Shown here: positions 51,098-59,654 of the stretch, piece by piece
How the letters are laid out: each line of letters opens with the position of its first letter
Position numbering within the stretch: position 1 is the first letter of the stretch
DNA from: Bacteroidales bacterium
Lineage (GTDB): Bacteria; Bacteroidota; Bacteroidia; Bacteroidales; UBA932
Direction of reading: 5' to 3'
Assembly: GCA_012728975.1 (NCBI GenBank)
Contig: JAAYDZ010000027.1
Location: 1-64,000, forward strand
DNA length: 64,000 nucleotides
Notes under the pieces: generated by a model
The model's database searches: none
What the model was told of the DNA's origin: nothing
Seen by the model: the letters and a program-made list of their open reading frames with translations, nothing else
Made by a program: the position numbers and the translations under genes

Positions 51098-51856
51098 CTA
51101 TATGCAGGTATAACCTCCGTCAATTACTATATTTGATCCTGTCATCCAGGCAGTGGCATCAGAGAGCAGGTAGACAGCAGTCCAGGCGATATCCTCTGGT
51201 TTGCCATATCTCTTAAGAGGGTAATTTAATCGGTCCTTTTCCAGTTGCACATCCGAAACAATTCCGTCAGCCATAAGTGCTGTGTCAACCATGCCGGGAC
51301 TGATACAGTTGACTCTTATGCCTCTTGGAGCCAACTCAAGAGCCAGGGATTTTGACATTGCAGCTATAGCACCCTTGGATGCAGAGTAGCTACTTATACC
51401 AACGTTAGACACAAATCCTCCCATAATAGAGGAGATAAACACAATAGAGGCGTTTTTGTTTAGCTGTTTGCGTTTAATAAAATGCTGGGTGAGTGTAGTG
51501 GGTGCAAAGAAATTTACTTCCATTACAGAATCAAGGTACTCTCTGTAGTTGAAACGGAACGGTACGTGTTTTACTATACCGGCGCAATTTACCAGACCGT
51601 CAATGTTACCTGCAAATTTTGCCAAGGCATCAATATGAGAATCATCCGTTAGGTCTGCTATGTACATTGCATTGTCAGCACTATCCATCATAGATAATGT
51701 TTCTGCTAGACGCACATCGTTTCTTGCAGTAATAAGTACCTGTGCGCCCATTCTGGAACATTCGATAGCAATAGCTCTTCCGATGCCTGAAGAAGCCCCT
51801 GTAACCAGGACTCTTTTCCCTTTTAATGAAAATGGATTATAGGATTCTTTGCTCAT
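51098..51856 (-). CDS. FabG-like short-chain reductase of the glycan operon
   Basis: A 252-residue classical SDR with TGASSGIGRAIA near residue 18, NCAG near 90, Ser in ISSIMGG and the catalytic SYSASKGAI near 154. The end (MTGSNIVIDGGYT) is that of 3-oxoacyl-ACP reductases. Between the ACP and KAS III genes, it would be expected to reduce the KAS III product to a 3-hydroxyacyl-ACP. A role on a sugar cannot be ruled out from sequence. Spacing to KAS III is 2 bases, and to the ACP gene 19 bases. Confidence 0.82.
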   Translation of the reverse strand: MSKESYNPFSLKGKRVLVTGASSGIGRAIAIECSRMGAQVLITARNDVRLAETLSMMDSADNAMYIADLTDDSHIDALAKFAGNIDGLVNCAGIVKHVPFRFNYREYLDSVMEVNFFAPTTLTQHFIKRKQLNKNASIVFISSIMGGFVSNVGISSYSASKGAIAAMSKSLALELAPRGIRVNCISPGMVDTALMADGIVSDVQLEKDRLNYPLKRYGKPEDIAWTAVYLLSDATAWMTGSNIVIDGGYTCI

Positions 51857-51875
51857 AAATCAATATAAAATGGTA

Positions 51876-52106
51876 TTATTTTCTGCTTTCAACGAGATCA
51901 AAGAGATCTTGTATTGTCTTAGAATTGCGGATGTCATCACCCTTTATTTGGACGCCGTATTCTTCATCAACCATAGCGATTATTGTCAGAGCAACAAAGG
52001 ATGACCATTCATCTAGTGTCTTGAACTCGGTCTCAGCATCGAATAGAGAAGAATCAGTTTCATCAAACTGAAAAGCGAAATTTTCTATAAACTTTTTAAT
52101 ATCCAT
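51876..52106 (-). CDS. Dedicated acyl carrier protein
   Basis: A 76-residue acidic four-helix carrier domain. The start is ATG 52106 (MDIKKFIENFAFQFDE); a TTG two codons upstream is unlikely. Helix 2 carries LDEWSSFVALTIIAM, where Ser36 stands at the place of the phosphopantetheine attachment site. The normal DSL triad is SSF, a spelling shared with carrier proteins in sugar and secondary-metabolite clusters rather than with the fatty-acid ACP. It should carry the acyl group made by the neighbouring KAS III and reductase. A 4'-phosphopantetheinyl transferase must come from elsewhere. Confidence 0.8.
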   Translation of the reverse strand: MDIKKFIENFAFQFDETDSSLFDAETEFKTLDEWSSFVALTIIAMVDEEYGVQIKGDDIRNSKTIQDLFDLVESRK

Positions 52107-52166
52107 AATCAAAGGTTGTTTGTTTATTGTACAATATTTCTGGTCTACTTTTCTGTTTTGCCCTGC

Positions 52167-52808
52167 TTAGAATTTAAAAATTGTAGCTGGGTTTCCTACA
52201 TAAGAATTCCCATCTTTTACCTTTGTCATCAGTACACTTGATGCGCCCAGACGAACTTGGTTGCCTATTTTCATTTTTTGAAGGACTACACTAGATACAC
52301 CGAAAAAGTTACGATTACCAATTGAGACATTTCCAGATATTTTGACTGAAGGCATTAGTGCATTGAAATTACCTATACTTACATCGTGTCCGATATTAAT
52401 TCTTCCATTGAAAATGTTAAAGTCTCCTATTTTTACATTACATGAAAAACTACAACCGACACATATGATATTACCTTTTCCAAAGGAAATATTGTTTTTG
52501 TCCAGGAATACTGTGTCCGGAGAAAAGAGGTTAGGGAAAACAATGTTGTCATTTTTAATTTCGCTGGCAACTTTAAAAACAGATTCTGGATTGCCGATTG
52601 CAATCACAATGTTCAATTCACTTTCCCAGGCATTTAATTCAGGAATATCGCCTAGGACCTTACCATATTCATTTTCTTCACCAATCTTCTTATCCCTATT
52701 GAAAAAGCCAATAAAATTCCAAACAGGTTCTTTTTCATTGATACAGTTTATCAGACAGGCTATTTCCTTTGAAAACCCGCCACCTCCATATATTGCAATA
52801 TCCTTCAT
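52167..52808 (-). CDS. NeuD/PglD-like hexapeptide sugar acyltransferase
   Basis: A 213-residue protein with the NeuD-type layout: a small N-terminal nucleotide-sugar-binding Rossmann part (IAIYGGGGFSKEIACLI) and a C-terminal left-handed beta-helix (INIGHDVSIGNFNALMP, with the catalytic His about residue 139, then VSIGNRNFFGVSSVVLQ). In the legionaminic pathway this position is filled by LegH, an N-acetyltransferase on the 4-amino sugar. Because the next three genes make an acyl-ACP, this enzyme could instead take that acyl group; beta-helix enzymes LpxA and LpxD are precedents for use of 3-hydroxyacyl-ACP. Which sugar and which donor are open. Confidence 0.8.
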   Translation of the reverse strand: MKDIAIYGGGGFSKEIACLINCINEKEPVWNFIGFFNRDKKIGEENEYGKVLGDIPELNAWESELNIVIAIGNPESVFKVASEIKNDNIVFPNLFSPDTVFLDKNNISFGKGNIICVGCSFSCNVKIGDFNIFNGRINIGHDVSIGNFNALMPSVKISGNVSIGNRNFFGVSSVVLQKMKIGNQVRLGASSVLMTKVKDGNSYVGNPATIFKF

Positions 52809-52879
52809 AATATCAATTCTTGTTTAAATTACTAATATGAGATAAAAAATGTCGCTATTTCAATCAATCGAATTAGTTG

Positions 52880-53926
52880 TTACTTATCCACAATATGCCT
52901 TACCAGTTCATTGGCTTTCTTGTAATCTTCGTTTTTACCGATGTCGATCCAGTAGCCTGTGATTGGGAACCTGACAACTTTTGAGCCACGTGAAATTAGA
53001 AGTTCAATCAGATCCGTAGCATCGAAATACTCATTGTCTGGTATCAGTGAGAGCATTTCTTTCTTTATCAGATAGATGCCGGCATTTGCGTAGTAGTTGT
53101 AAGTCGGTTTTTCTGCAAGAGCCGTAATCGAACCTTCTTCAATTTCCAGAATCCCATAAGGGATAGAAACGGAGTAGGGGATAGCAGCGACCGACATATC
53201 TGATTCACGTCTAACAAAGTCGAGATAGAAATCCTCGTAATTGATGTTGGTGAAAAGATCTGAATTCATTACCAATATTGTGTCATTATGGAATGTTTCC
53301 ACAAACTTAACTGATCCGATGGTTCCAAGAAATTTTGGCTCTCTAATGGTATTGATTGTTACGCCGTTTCTTGGCTTGGAGAAGTGCTCCTCCAATTGTT
53401 CTTTAAGGTAATTTACTGTAACTGAAATGTGTTTGATGCCGTACGATAGCAGACGGTCAATATTATGGTCAATGATGGTTTTATCTCCCACTTTGAGAAG
53501 CGGTTTGGGAGTAGTGTCAGTTAAAGGTCTTAGACGTTCTCCTTTACCACCTGCCATTAACACAGCATCTACAGGGAGCATAGACTTTTGTTTAGCAGTG
53601 TCGATAATTCCAACCAGTCTCAACTCCTGATCAAGTATTGGAATGACTTTTATTCCCCTTTGTTTGATCTTATGAAATGATTCTACCGTGTCACTCTCAT
53701 TAGATGAATAGAATGAGAATTCGTTGTTCATAGCAGTTGTGACGCAGTCAGTCAAAGCTCCTCCTCCAACCAATCTTCTACGGATATCTCCATCGGTGAT
53801 TGTGCCGACAACCCTGTTAGAGGGGTCAGTCACAAACAAAGTAAGTCCGATAACAGTAAAATCGTTAAGTAACTTAAGCGCATCCAGTATTGTAGCTGAG
53901 TTGCTTATGGCATTATTCTTTATCAT
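52880..53926 (-). CDS. ptmE: CBS-domain sugar-1-phosphate nucleotidyltransferase (PtmE-like)
   Basis: A 348-residue fusion of two N-terminal CBS domains (about 1-115, with GTITDGDIRRRL and RLVGIIDTA) and a nucleotidyltransferase domain starting at VDAVLMAGGKGERLRPLT near residue 119, with KPLLKVGDKTIIDHNI, MNSDLFT and GYWIDIGKNEDY. In Campylobacter the same fusion, PtmE, is the glucosamine-1-phosphate guanylyltransferase that opens the GDP-sugar route to legionaminic acid. I choose ATG 53926 (MIKNNAISNSA), 4 bases after the ptmA stop; a longer frame runs from 53953 into ptmA. Confidence 0.87.
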   Translation of the reverse strand: MIKNNAISNSATILDALKLLNDFTVIGLTLFVTDPSNRVVGTITDGDIRRRLVGGGALTDCVTTAMNNEFSFYSSNESDTVESFHKIKQRGIKVIPILDQELRLVGIIDTAKQKSMLPVDAVLMAGGKGERLRPLTDTTPKPLLKVGDKTIIDHNIDRLLSYGIKHISVTVNYLKEQLEEHFSKPRNGVTINTIREPKFLGTIGSVKFVETFHNDTILVMNSDLFTNINYEDFYLDFVRRESDMSVAAIPYSVSIPYGILEIEEGSITALAEKPTYNYYANAGIYLIKKEMLSLIPDNEYFDATDLIELLISRGSKVVRFPITGYWIDIGKNEDYKKANELVRHIVDK

Positions 53927-53930
53927 TGTA

Positions 53931-54674
53931 TTATATGGCTGTCCAGCCGCCATCTACGGCTATATTTTGTCCGGTAATATATTTAGCCCCGTCTGACACA
54001 AGGAAGAGGCAGATTGGAGCGATATCATCAGGATTACCCATCCGTTTCATTGGGCATTTGTGAGTGTATTTCTTAACAAATTCCTCTCGTTGATTGTCAA
54101 AGATGCCTCCGGGAGAGACACAGTTTACTCTTATATTGTACTTCCCAAAATATGAGGCGAGGTAACGTGTAAAGTTGATTATTGCACCTTTTATTGTGCA
54201 ATATTCTGCAGGAGAAGTTCCGTTGTAATCCTCGTATATGGTAAAATCATTTCCAACAATTCCATAGATGGAGCCGAAGTTGACTATAGAGCCATATTTC
54301 TGTTCCTTCATAACTTTCAGGACCTGCTGGTTGAGGTAAAAAATAGGATTTATCTGAAGATTAATGTTGTTTTCCCAGTGGGAAAAAGGGGAGTCTTCGA
54401 AATAATACTTTCCCCAATCTTGTGTGCGAGGATAGGCGGCATTTACAAGTCCGTCAATACGTCCATACTTTTTAATAACAAAGGAAACAAGAGCGTCAAT
54501 AGAGGAATTGTCAGCAAGATCAAGCTTGAAAGTATTATTTTCCGAGGAGGTTTCATTGGCCAAATCCGCATCTATTACAATCGAATTACTTTCCTTGAAC
54601 TGTTTTACAATTTCTCTTCCGATTAATCCTCTGCCGCCGGCAACAATTACTATTTTATTCTCAAGGTCTTTCAT
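53931..54674 (-). CDS. ptmA: Short-chain dehydrogenase PtmA-like
   Basis: A 247-residue SDR with the glycine motif AGGRGLIGREI near residue 12, NAAY near 88, FGSIYG (catalytic Ser) and Tyr-x3-Lys in EYCTIKGAI, ending ITGQNIAVDGGWT. The combination PtmE-PtmF-PtmA next to nonulosonic-acid genes is that of Campylobacter, where PtmA and PtmF are thought to help make the amino-sugar precursor. Its first 14 bases overlap the ptmF gene. Confidence 0.8.
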   Translation of the reverse strand: MKDLENKIVIVAGGRGLIGREIVKQFKESNSIVIDADLANETSSENNTFKLDLADNSSIDALVSFVIKKYGRIDGLVNAAYPRTQDWGKYYFEDSPFSHWENNINLQINPIFYLNQQVLKVMKEQKYGSIVNFGSIYGIVGNDFTIYEDYNGTSPAEYCTIKGAIINFTRYLASYFGKYNIRVNCVSPGGIFDNQREEFVKKYTHKCPMKRMGNPDDIAPICLFLVSDGAKYITGQNIAVDGGWTAI

Positions 54675-55593
54675 AATCCAGACATAATTTCAAAATCTCA
54701 TTTGCAAATATAATATCATTGAAAGAATCTTTCTCACTATTTGAGACAAGATCGAAGAAGTACCTCATCTGCCCGGTATAGGTATCAGCAACACTTTGCT
54801 CTGACTGGAAAATTACAACCCCATTAGAATTGGTAATAGAGTTTTTAGCCAGGTCCATCTTCCATGTTACCGTATCAAATAGAATCTCAATCTCTCTTTT
54901 GTAGTCCCTTCTAAAGTAGTTGAGCGTTATGTCGCAGGTAAAATCTTCATAAAAGAGAAGATATTTTGCATAATCTATTGCGTCAATCGCAAGAGATGAT
55001 TTGCTCCGGCAAAAGGCCTTGTGACGCTCAGGCACTCCAAAAATCCAGCATATATAGTCGAATTCGTGAATCAGATCGAGGTGAACACCTCCTCCCATTT
55101 CCGGCTTAGCGCTATATGATTCCCTAAAATCGGTTCCGGGACGCCATTCCGGAAGATAGGAACCACAATATACATTAACTTCATTGATTCTTCCGGGTGT
55201 GTTTCCCGATTCGACACGTTCTTTTAAAAATTGCATAACTTCAAGAAATCGAAGGTTACAGGCTACGTATGTCAATATTCTGCTCTCTTTGATGCTATTT
55301 ATGAGATCGTCGATGGGCGAGGAGGCTACCGGTTTTTCTATAAAGAGTGGAATTTTGAATTCCAAAAGCTTTTGTATGGTGTGTTTATGCTCTGATGTTG
55401 GATTGGATATTATGGCAAAATCAAAACCAATATTTGATGCCTCATCAAATGAGTAAAGATTTGTGATTCCGTCATAGGCCTGCGCATTGTGTTGTGACCT
55501 CAATGCGTAGATTGAAGCATTGCTTTCAATAGAACGTATTGCTGCAATGTGCTTTTTTGCTATGGAGCCAAGTCCTATAATCAGAATTTTCAT
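54661..55593 (-). CDS. ptmF: Gfo/Idh/MocA-family oxidoreductase PtmF-like
   Basis: A 310-residue NAD(P)-dependent sugar oxidoreductase. The Rossmann motif is IIGLGSIAKKHI (residues 5-16), the catalytic Lys in IEKPVASS near 91, and the second half shows the family GGGVHLDLIHEFDYI. In the legionaminic pathway PtmF acts with PtmA and PtmE in building the precursor hexosamine. One base is shared with the legF stop and 14 bases overlap with ptmA, so all three are translationally coupled. Confidence 0.8.
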   Translation of the reverse strand: MKILIIGLGSIAKKHIAAIRSIESNASIYALRSQHNAQAYDGITNLYSFDEASNIGFDFAIISNPTSEHKHTIQKLLEFKIPLFIEKPVASSPIDDLINSIKESRILTYVACNLRFLEVMQFLKERVESGNTPGRINEVNVYCGSYLPEWRPGTDFRESYSAKPEMGGGVHLDLIHEFDYICWIFGVPERHKAFCRSKSSLAIDAIDYAKYLLFYEDFTCDITLNYFRRDYKREIEILFDTVTWKMDLAKNSITNSNGVVIFQSEQSVADTYTGQMRYFFDLVSNSEKDSFNDIIFANEILKLCLDYERP

Positions 55594-56321
55594 TATAATT
55601 CAATTCGTTTGATTGATACCAGGAAAGAGAGATAGTCGTAGTCGTGAGGTTCGTCCAGATCAAAACAGATATGGTCCATTACATAGGCTTTTGTTTTATC
55701 AGTCAGAGGTGTTGAGGAATCTGTATCGAAAAATGGACGCCGATAAACATAAATAGAGGCATTCATATCGTAAACTTTAGGTGCAGTCTGCCTTGAGAGA
55801 TACTTGCCTTCAATTACAAGTTTGCAATAACCGTCCGCTTTCTCCTCAACTTGATTAAAATAGGGATTTCTGGCACAGTGATTAACCGAAAAGACCGTCT
55901 TAAGTTCGCCATCTTCATTAAACATATTGAGACAATTGATTATGTCATCAGTTGTTCTTATCGGTGAAGTAACATCCAGGTCCACCACAAAATCATATTT
56001 ACAGTCATTCTTCTTTTCCGAATAAAGCACAAGATCTCTAATGGCGTCCACTTTGCCGCTCGTATCGTTAGCCAGATAATCCGGGCGTTGGTAGTCGGAT
56101 TTCAGACCATACTCTGCTGCACATTTTCTTATTTCCTCCGAATCGGTAGAGAGCTCAATATCAACCCTGCATTCGGATAATTTCTCTTTTACACGTCTGG
56201 CTGCTTCAATGGTATATGCTATAAGGGGTTTTCCGTTTACTTCCTTGATGTTCTTACCCGGGATGCCTTTTGAACCTCCTCTTGCACAGATTGTAATAAG
56301 TATATTGCTGTTATTTTTCAT
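55593..56321 (-). CDS. legF: CMP-nonulosonate cytidylyltransferase (LegF/NeuA-like)
   Basis: Activates the nonulosonic acid with CTP for glycosyl transfer. The nucleotide-binding motif ARGGSKGIPGKN (near 13) is diagnostic for acylneuraminate cytidylyltransferases, followed by STDSEEI near 59, DLDVTSPIRT (near 115) and the closing CFDLDEPHDYDY. Length 242 is typical of LegF and PseF. Substrate specificity for legionaminate is inferred from the neighbours. It shares one base with each adjacent gene. Confidence 0.9.
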   Translation of the reverse strand: MKNNSNILITICARGGSKGIPGKNIKEVNGKPLIAYTIEAARRVKEKLSECRVDIELSTDSEEIRKCAAEYGLKSDYQRPDYLANDTSGKVDAIRDLVLYSEKKNDCKYDFVVDLDVTSPIRTTDDIINCLNMFNEDGELKTVFSVNHCARNPYFNQVEEKADGYCKLVIEGKYLSRQTAPKVYDMNASIYVYRRPFFDTDSSTPLTDKTKAYVMDHICFDLDEPHDYDYLSFLVSIKRIEL

Positions 56322-57481
56322 TATTTCAAATCATAAAAACTCTTGTTAGTGCAGTTTTGAAGATCATAAGATGAAATGATTTCGTAAATGGTCTCTGCAC
56401 ACCGCTCTTTTTCATATGGGTTGATACTATTCGCAGAAAGTACCTGATGTTCCGGGGATAAAACATGCTCTATACCCTTTGATATGGATTCTCTGTCATT
56501 GGCGCAGTGAACCACACTCTGGGAAGCGATACGGCCTTTCTGACGGTCACCTATATTGAGAGTAGGGATTCCGAATGAGGGTACTTCAACAATTCCGCTT
56601 GAGGAATTGCCTACAACCGCCTTGACATACTGCAGTACTGAAAGATAGCGTTTTACTCCCAGAGAAGTGAAGGCTTTGGAGCTATCCGGATGTTGTTTTA
56701 CATACTCTTCAATGGCTTGCACAATCGGTTGATGGCCGGTGTCCGAATTGGGCATTGTAAATATCATTCTAAGCTCAGGATATTTCGATATAGCTGCGAG
56801 CAACTCACGAATACCTGTTTTAGAATCACCTCCAAGAGTTTCAGGATGATATGTGACAAGTATTGTGCGGTCATTGAATTTGAAATTAAGAGAGTTCTCA
56901 AGCTCTTCTTTCTCCATCAATGGGATTTTCTTGATATTCTCCACTCCAATAGAACCTACATTGAAGACTCTATCCGGATTCTCGCCAAGTTGTATGACAC
57001 GCTTTCGATATTCTTCGCATGAGGTGAAATGAAGTGAGCTCATCTTAGTAATGGAATGTCGGATTGCATCATCATAAGCACCCTCAGTAACATCTCCTCC
57101 ATAAAGATGGGCTATCGGAATTCTGGAAATCAATGCAGCAGTTGCAGCAGAAAGCATCTCATATCTGTCTCCAAGAATGGCGATAAGGTCAGGTTTGAGC
57201 TCCGAGTAGGCTATTCCAAACCTTTTTAGTCCCTTTGACATTGCTTTCAGTGTGGAAATAGGGGAGTCCTCAGCAGTATCATCAATTATCGGGATTTTTT
57301 TATCAATCCTGAACCCATCATTTTCAATTTCTCGATAAGTTTCACCGAATTTTTTTGAGAGATGCATGTTAGTAGCAATAATCTGCAATTGCAGGTTTGA
57401 ATCCTCCTGTACTAGGCGCATAAGGCGGCTTAAAAGGCCATATTCGGCACGAGTTCCTGTTACAAAGCAGATTTTCCTCAT
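56321..57481 (-). CDS. legG: Hydrolysing nucleotide-sugar 2-epimerase (LegG/NeuC-like)
   Basis: Removes the nucleotide and inverts C2 of the 2,4-diacetamido sugar to give the 6-carbon precursor of the acid. The N-terminus (ICFVTGTRAEYGLL), AILGDRYEM near 108, HLYGGDVTEGAYDD near 134, VTYHPET near 219 and GNSSSGIVEVPSFG near 294 match NeuC/LegG. At 386 residues it is full length. It overlaps legI by 4 bases. Confidence 0.9.
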   Translation of the reverse strand: MRKICFVTGTRAEYGLLSRLMRLVQEDSNLQLQIIATNMHLSKKFGETYREIENDGFRIDKKIPIIDDTAEDSPISTLKAMSKGLKRFGIAYSELKPDLIAILGDRYEMLSAATAALISRIPIAHLYGGDVTEGAYDDAIRHSITKMSSLHFTSCEEYRKRVIQLGENPDRVFNVGSIGVENIKKIPLMEKEELENSLNFKFNDRTILVTYHPETLGGDSKTGIRELLAAISKYPELRMIFTMPNSDTGHQPIVQAIEEYVKQHPDSSKAFTSLGVKRYLSVLQYVKAVVGNSSSGIVEVPSFGIPTLNIGDRQKGRIASQSVVHCANDRESISKGIEHVLSPEHQVLSANSINPYEKERCAETIYEIISSYDLQNCTNKSFYDLK

Positions 57482-58482
57482 ATCTCAATCAATTGGTCTT
57501 CCAAAAAATCTCGTTTAGCCGTGAGTCCTATCACTTCATCCCATCTCATTGGAGAGATACCGGTACCGGGACGTTTCACAGTGAGATTCTCCTCTGTGAA
57601 TTGCTCTCCTGCCTTAATATCTTTTGCTGCCACAATGCTTTTTCTTGCAATGGCAATATTTTTTCGTTCACTGATGGTGACAATCTTTTCATCGCTACCT
57701 AGGGCTATTTCGATATTTCTAATAGCATCTACCATTGCCTTCAACTCATGCGGTTCTAGTGAAGCAATATGGTCAGGTCCGGATAATGTCTTGTCAAGGG
57801 TAAAGTGTTTTTCAATTATTTCCGCTCCCATAGCTACAGCAGCAATTGGAACTTCAATTCCTTCGGTATGGTCAGAATATCCTACCTTTACACCAAATCT
57901 CTCTTTGAGGGTATTCATTGCCCTTAGATTGACATCCTGCATAGGAGTAGGGTACTCGGTATTGCAATGGAGAAGTGAAATGCTTTCCAAAGAGAGTCCA
58001 TTATCAGTCAAGACCTTCAATGCATCTTCTATTTCTTTAAGCTCGCACATGCCAGTAGACATGATAACAGGTATGCCCAGTTGCGCAATTTTACGCAAAT
58101 AGGGGAGATTTGTAACCTCCCCAGACGGGATTTTAAAATAGTCCATACCAAATCCACTAAGAAAATCCACTGATGGCATATCGAAAGGCGTAGAGAGGAA
58201 TTTTATTCCTATCTCATTACAGTAACTTTTCAATTCAGTAAAATCGTCGAATGTGAGTGATATCTTTTCAATCATTTCAAGCTGACTTTCCTCACTACCC
58301 ACATTCTTCTTCTGGTAGTCTGCCATTACTGCAAATTTGGATATCAGTAACCTTGGAATACCGGTCTGAAACTTTACATAATCTGCTCCAGCCTCTTTTG
58401 CGACATCTGCAAGTCGTTTGGCCATTTCAAGACTACCGTTATGGTTTACACCTGCCTCAGCTATGATAATAACTTTGTTCAC
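57478..58482 (-). CDS. legI: Nonulosonic acid synthase (LegI/NeuB-like)
   Basis: Condenses the 6-carbon sugar with phosphoenolpyruvate to the 9-carbon acid. The 334-residue chain has the NeuB barrel (IIAEAGVNHNGS, DYVKFQTG, KFLSTPFD, KIPSGEVTNLP, STGMCEL, HCNTEYPTP, GYSDHTEG and EKHFTLDK) and a C-terminal SAF/antifreeze-like domain (SIVAAKDIKAGEQFTEENL). The start is GTG at 58482, overlapping the legC stop as GTGA. Discrimination between legionaminate, pseudaminate and neuraminate is by context: LegC and PtmE neighbours favour legionaminate. Confidence 0.92.
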   Translation of the reverse strand: MNKVIIIAEAGVNHNGSLEMAKRLADVAKEAGADYVKFQTGIPRLLISKFAVMADYQKKNVGSEESQLEMIEKISLTFDDFTELKSYCNEIGIKFLSTPFDMPSVDFLSGFGMDYFKIPSGEVTNLPYLRKIAQLGIPVIMSTGMCELKEIEDALKVLTDNGLSLESISLLHCNTEYPTPMQDVNLRAMNTLKERFGVKVGYSDHTEGIEVPIAAVAMGAEIIEKHFTLDKTLSGPDHIASLEPHELKAMVDAIRNIEIALGSDEKIVTISERKNIAIARKSIVAAKDIKAGEQFTEENLTVKRPGTGISPMRWDEVIGLTAKRDFLEDQLIEI

Positions 58483-59651
58483 TTGATCTGATTTTTGGAT
58501 AATGAGTGTATATTTACACTACTTGGAATATTTACAACCCTATCTGCAAGCCATTCGGTGTTCTTAAGTCCGTCTGTCTGACAGTTGCGGAACATCGGAA
58601 GCCGGTTCATAAGCTCCCAGATGGGGCGTGTCATAATCCCGTTGTTGTTAGTATATTGGAGGAAACTGTCACGGGTTTCCCTATCTTTCATAATCAGCGC
58701 ATTGAGCCAATAATTTGAGCGGCAGCCTGCAGGTTCGGTAAAAAACTCTAATCCCTCAATATCTTTGAAAAAAGCAGCATAAGAGGAGGCTGTTTCTCGT
58801 TTGTTAAGCACAAATTGTTCGAGGTTCTCCATCTGAGCGCATCCGAGGGCAGCATTGATATTGGGCATACGGTAATTGTAGCCCACTTCGTCGTGATAAA
58901 ATTCCCATTTATGGGGTCTCTTTGCCTGCGTAGTGAGGTGTTTTGCTCGGGTGGCAAGTTCTTCATCATTGAAAAGTAGCATTCCTCCACCTCCGGTGGT
59001 AATGGTTTTATTTCCATTGAAGGAAATTATACCTATTCGGCCGAAAGTACCGGTATGTTTTCCTTTGTAAAATGAGCCAAGACTCTCGGCGGCATCTTCT
59101 ACCAGTTCCAGATGCCATTTGTTGCAAACCTTCATAAGTTCATCGAGGTGTACGGGATGACCGAATGTATGCATCGGTACGCAACACTTGATCCTGTGGC
59201 CGGTATTTTTATTGAAACACTCTTCGCCGTGTAGTTCAGCGTTGGCATTTAACCAGCGATCCACCGCAGTAGGGGAGAGCCCCATTGTATCTCGGTCAAC
59301 ATCGATGAAGATGGGGTGGGCTCCGATATAACTGATCGCATTGCAGGTAGCAACAAAGGTGAGAGCCTGAGTGATCACTTCATCATTGCGCTTCACACCT
59401 GCAAGCATCAGAGCCAAATGGAGGGCATTGGTTCCATTAACACAAACCACAGCTTTTTGGGCGCCGGTGTAATTGGCAACCATTTCTTCGAACTGATCAA
59501 CGAACTTTCCTACGCTGGAGACAAAAGTGGAATCGATACACTCCTCCAGATATTTCTTCTCATTACCTGTAAAGACCGGTGCGCTGAGAGGAATAAAATC
59601 CTGTGAATTATAGAGTTCCCTGATATATGCCGCAATCTTGTCAAACATCAT
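58479..59651 (-). CDS. legC: LegC-family PLP aminotransferase
   Basis: Adds the 4-amino group to the 4-keto sugar using PLP and probably glutamate. It is a DegT/DnrJ/EryC1-fold enzyme of 390 residues. The PLP-lysine is in SFNGNKTITTGGGG near 200, with VEDAAESLGS (cofactor Asp) near 175 and GYNYRMPNINAALG near 240. The N-terminal residues (YIRELYNSQDFIPLSAPVFTGNE) are diagnostic for the LegC/PglE-like branch. Two adjacent ATG codons (59651, 59648) can serve as start. Confidence 0.92.
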   Translation of the reverse strand: MMFDKIAAYIRELYNSQDFIPLSAPVFTGNEKKYLEECIDSTFVSSVGKFVDQFEEMVANYTGAQKAVVCVNGTNALHLALMLAGVKRNDEVITQALTFVATCNAISYIGAHPIFIDVDRDTMGLSPTAVDRWLNANAELHGEECFNKNTGHRIKCCVPMHTFGHPVHLDELMKVCNKWHLELVEDAAESLGSFYKGKHTGTFGRIGIISFNGNKTITTGGGGMLLFNDEELATRAKHLTTQAKRPHKWEFYHDEVGYNYRMPNINAALGCAQMENLEQFVLNKRETASSYAAFFKDIEGLEFFTEPAGCRSNYWLNALIMKDRETRDSFLQYTNNNGIMTRPIWELMNRLPMFRNCQTDGLKNTEWLADRVVNIPSSVNIHSLSKNQIK

Positions 59652-59654
59652 TCG

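Noticed and set aside
50097..51856. KAS III and SDR as the primary fatty-acid synthesis genes fabH and fabG.
   Set aside because: Their setting among sugar genes with a dedicated, divergent ACP and a flippase, and absence of fabD, fabF or plsX, argue against it.
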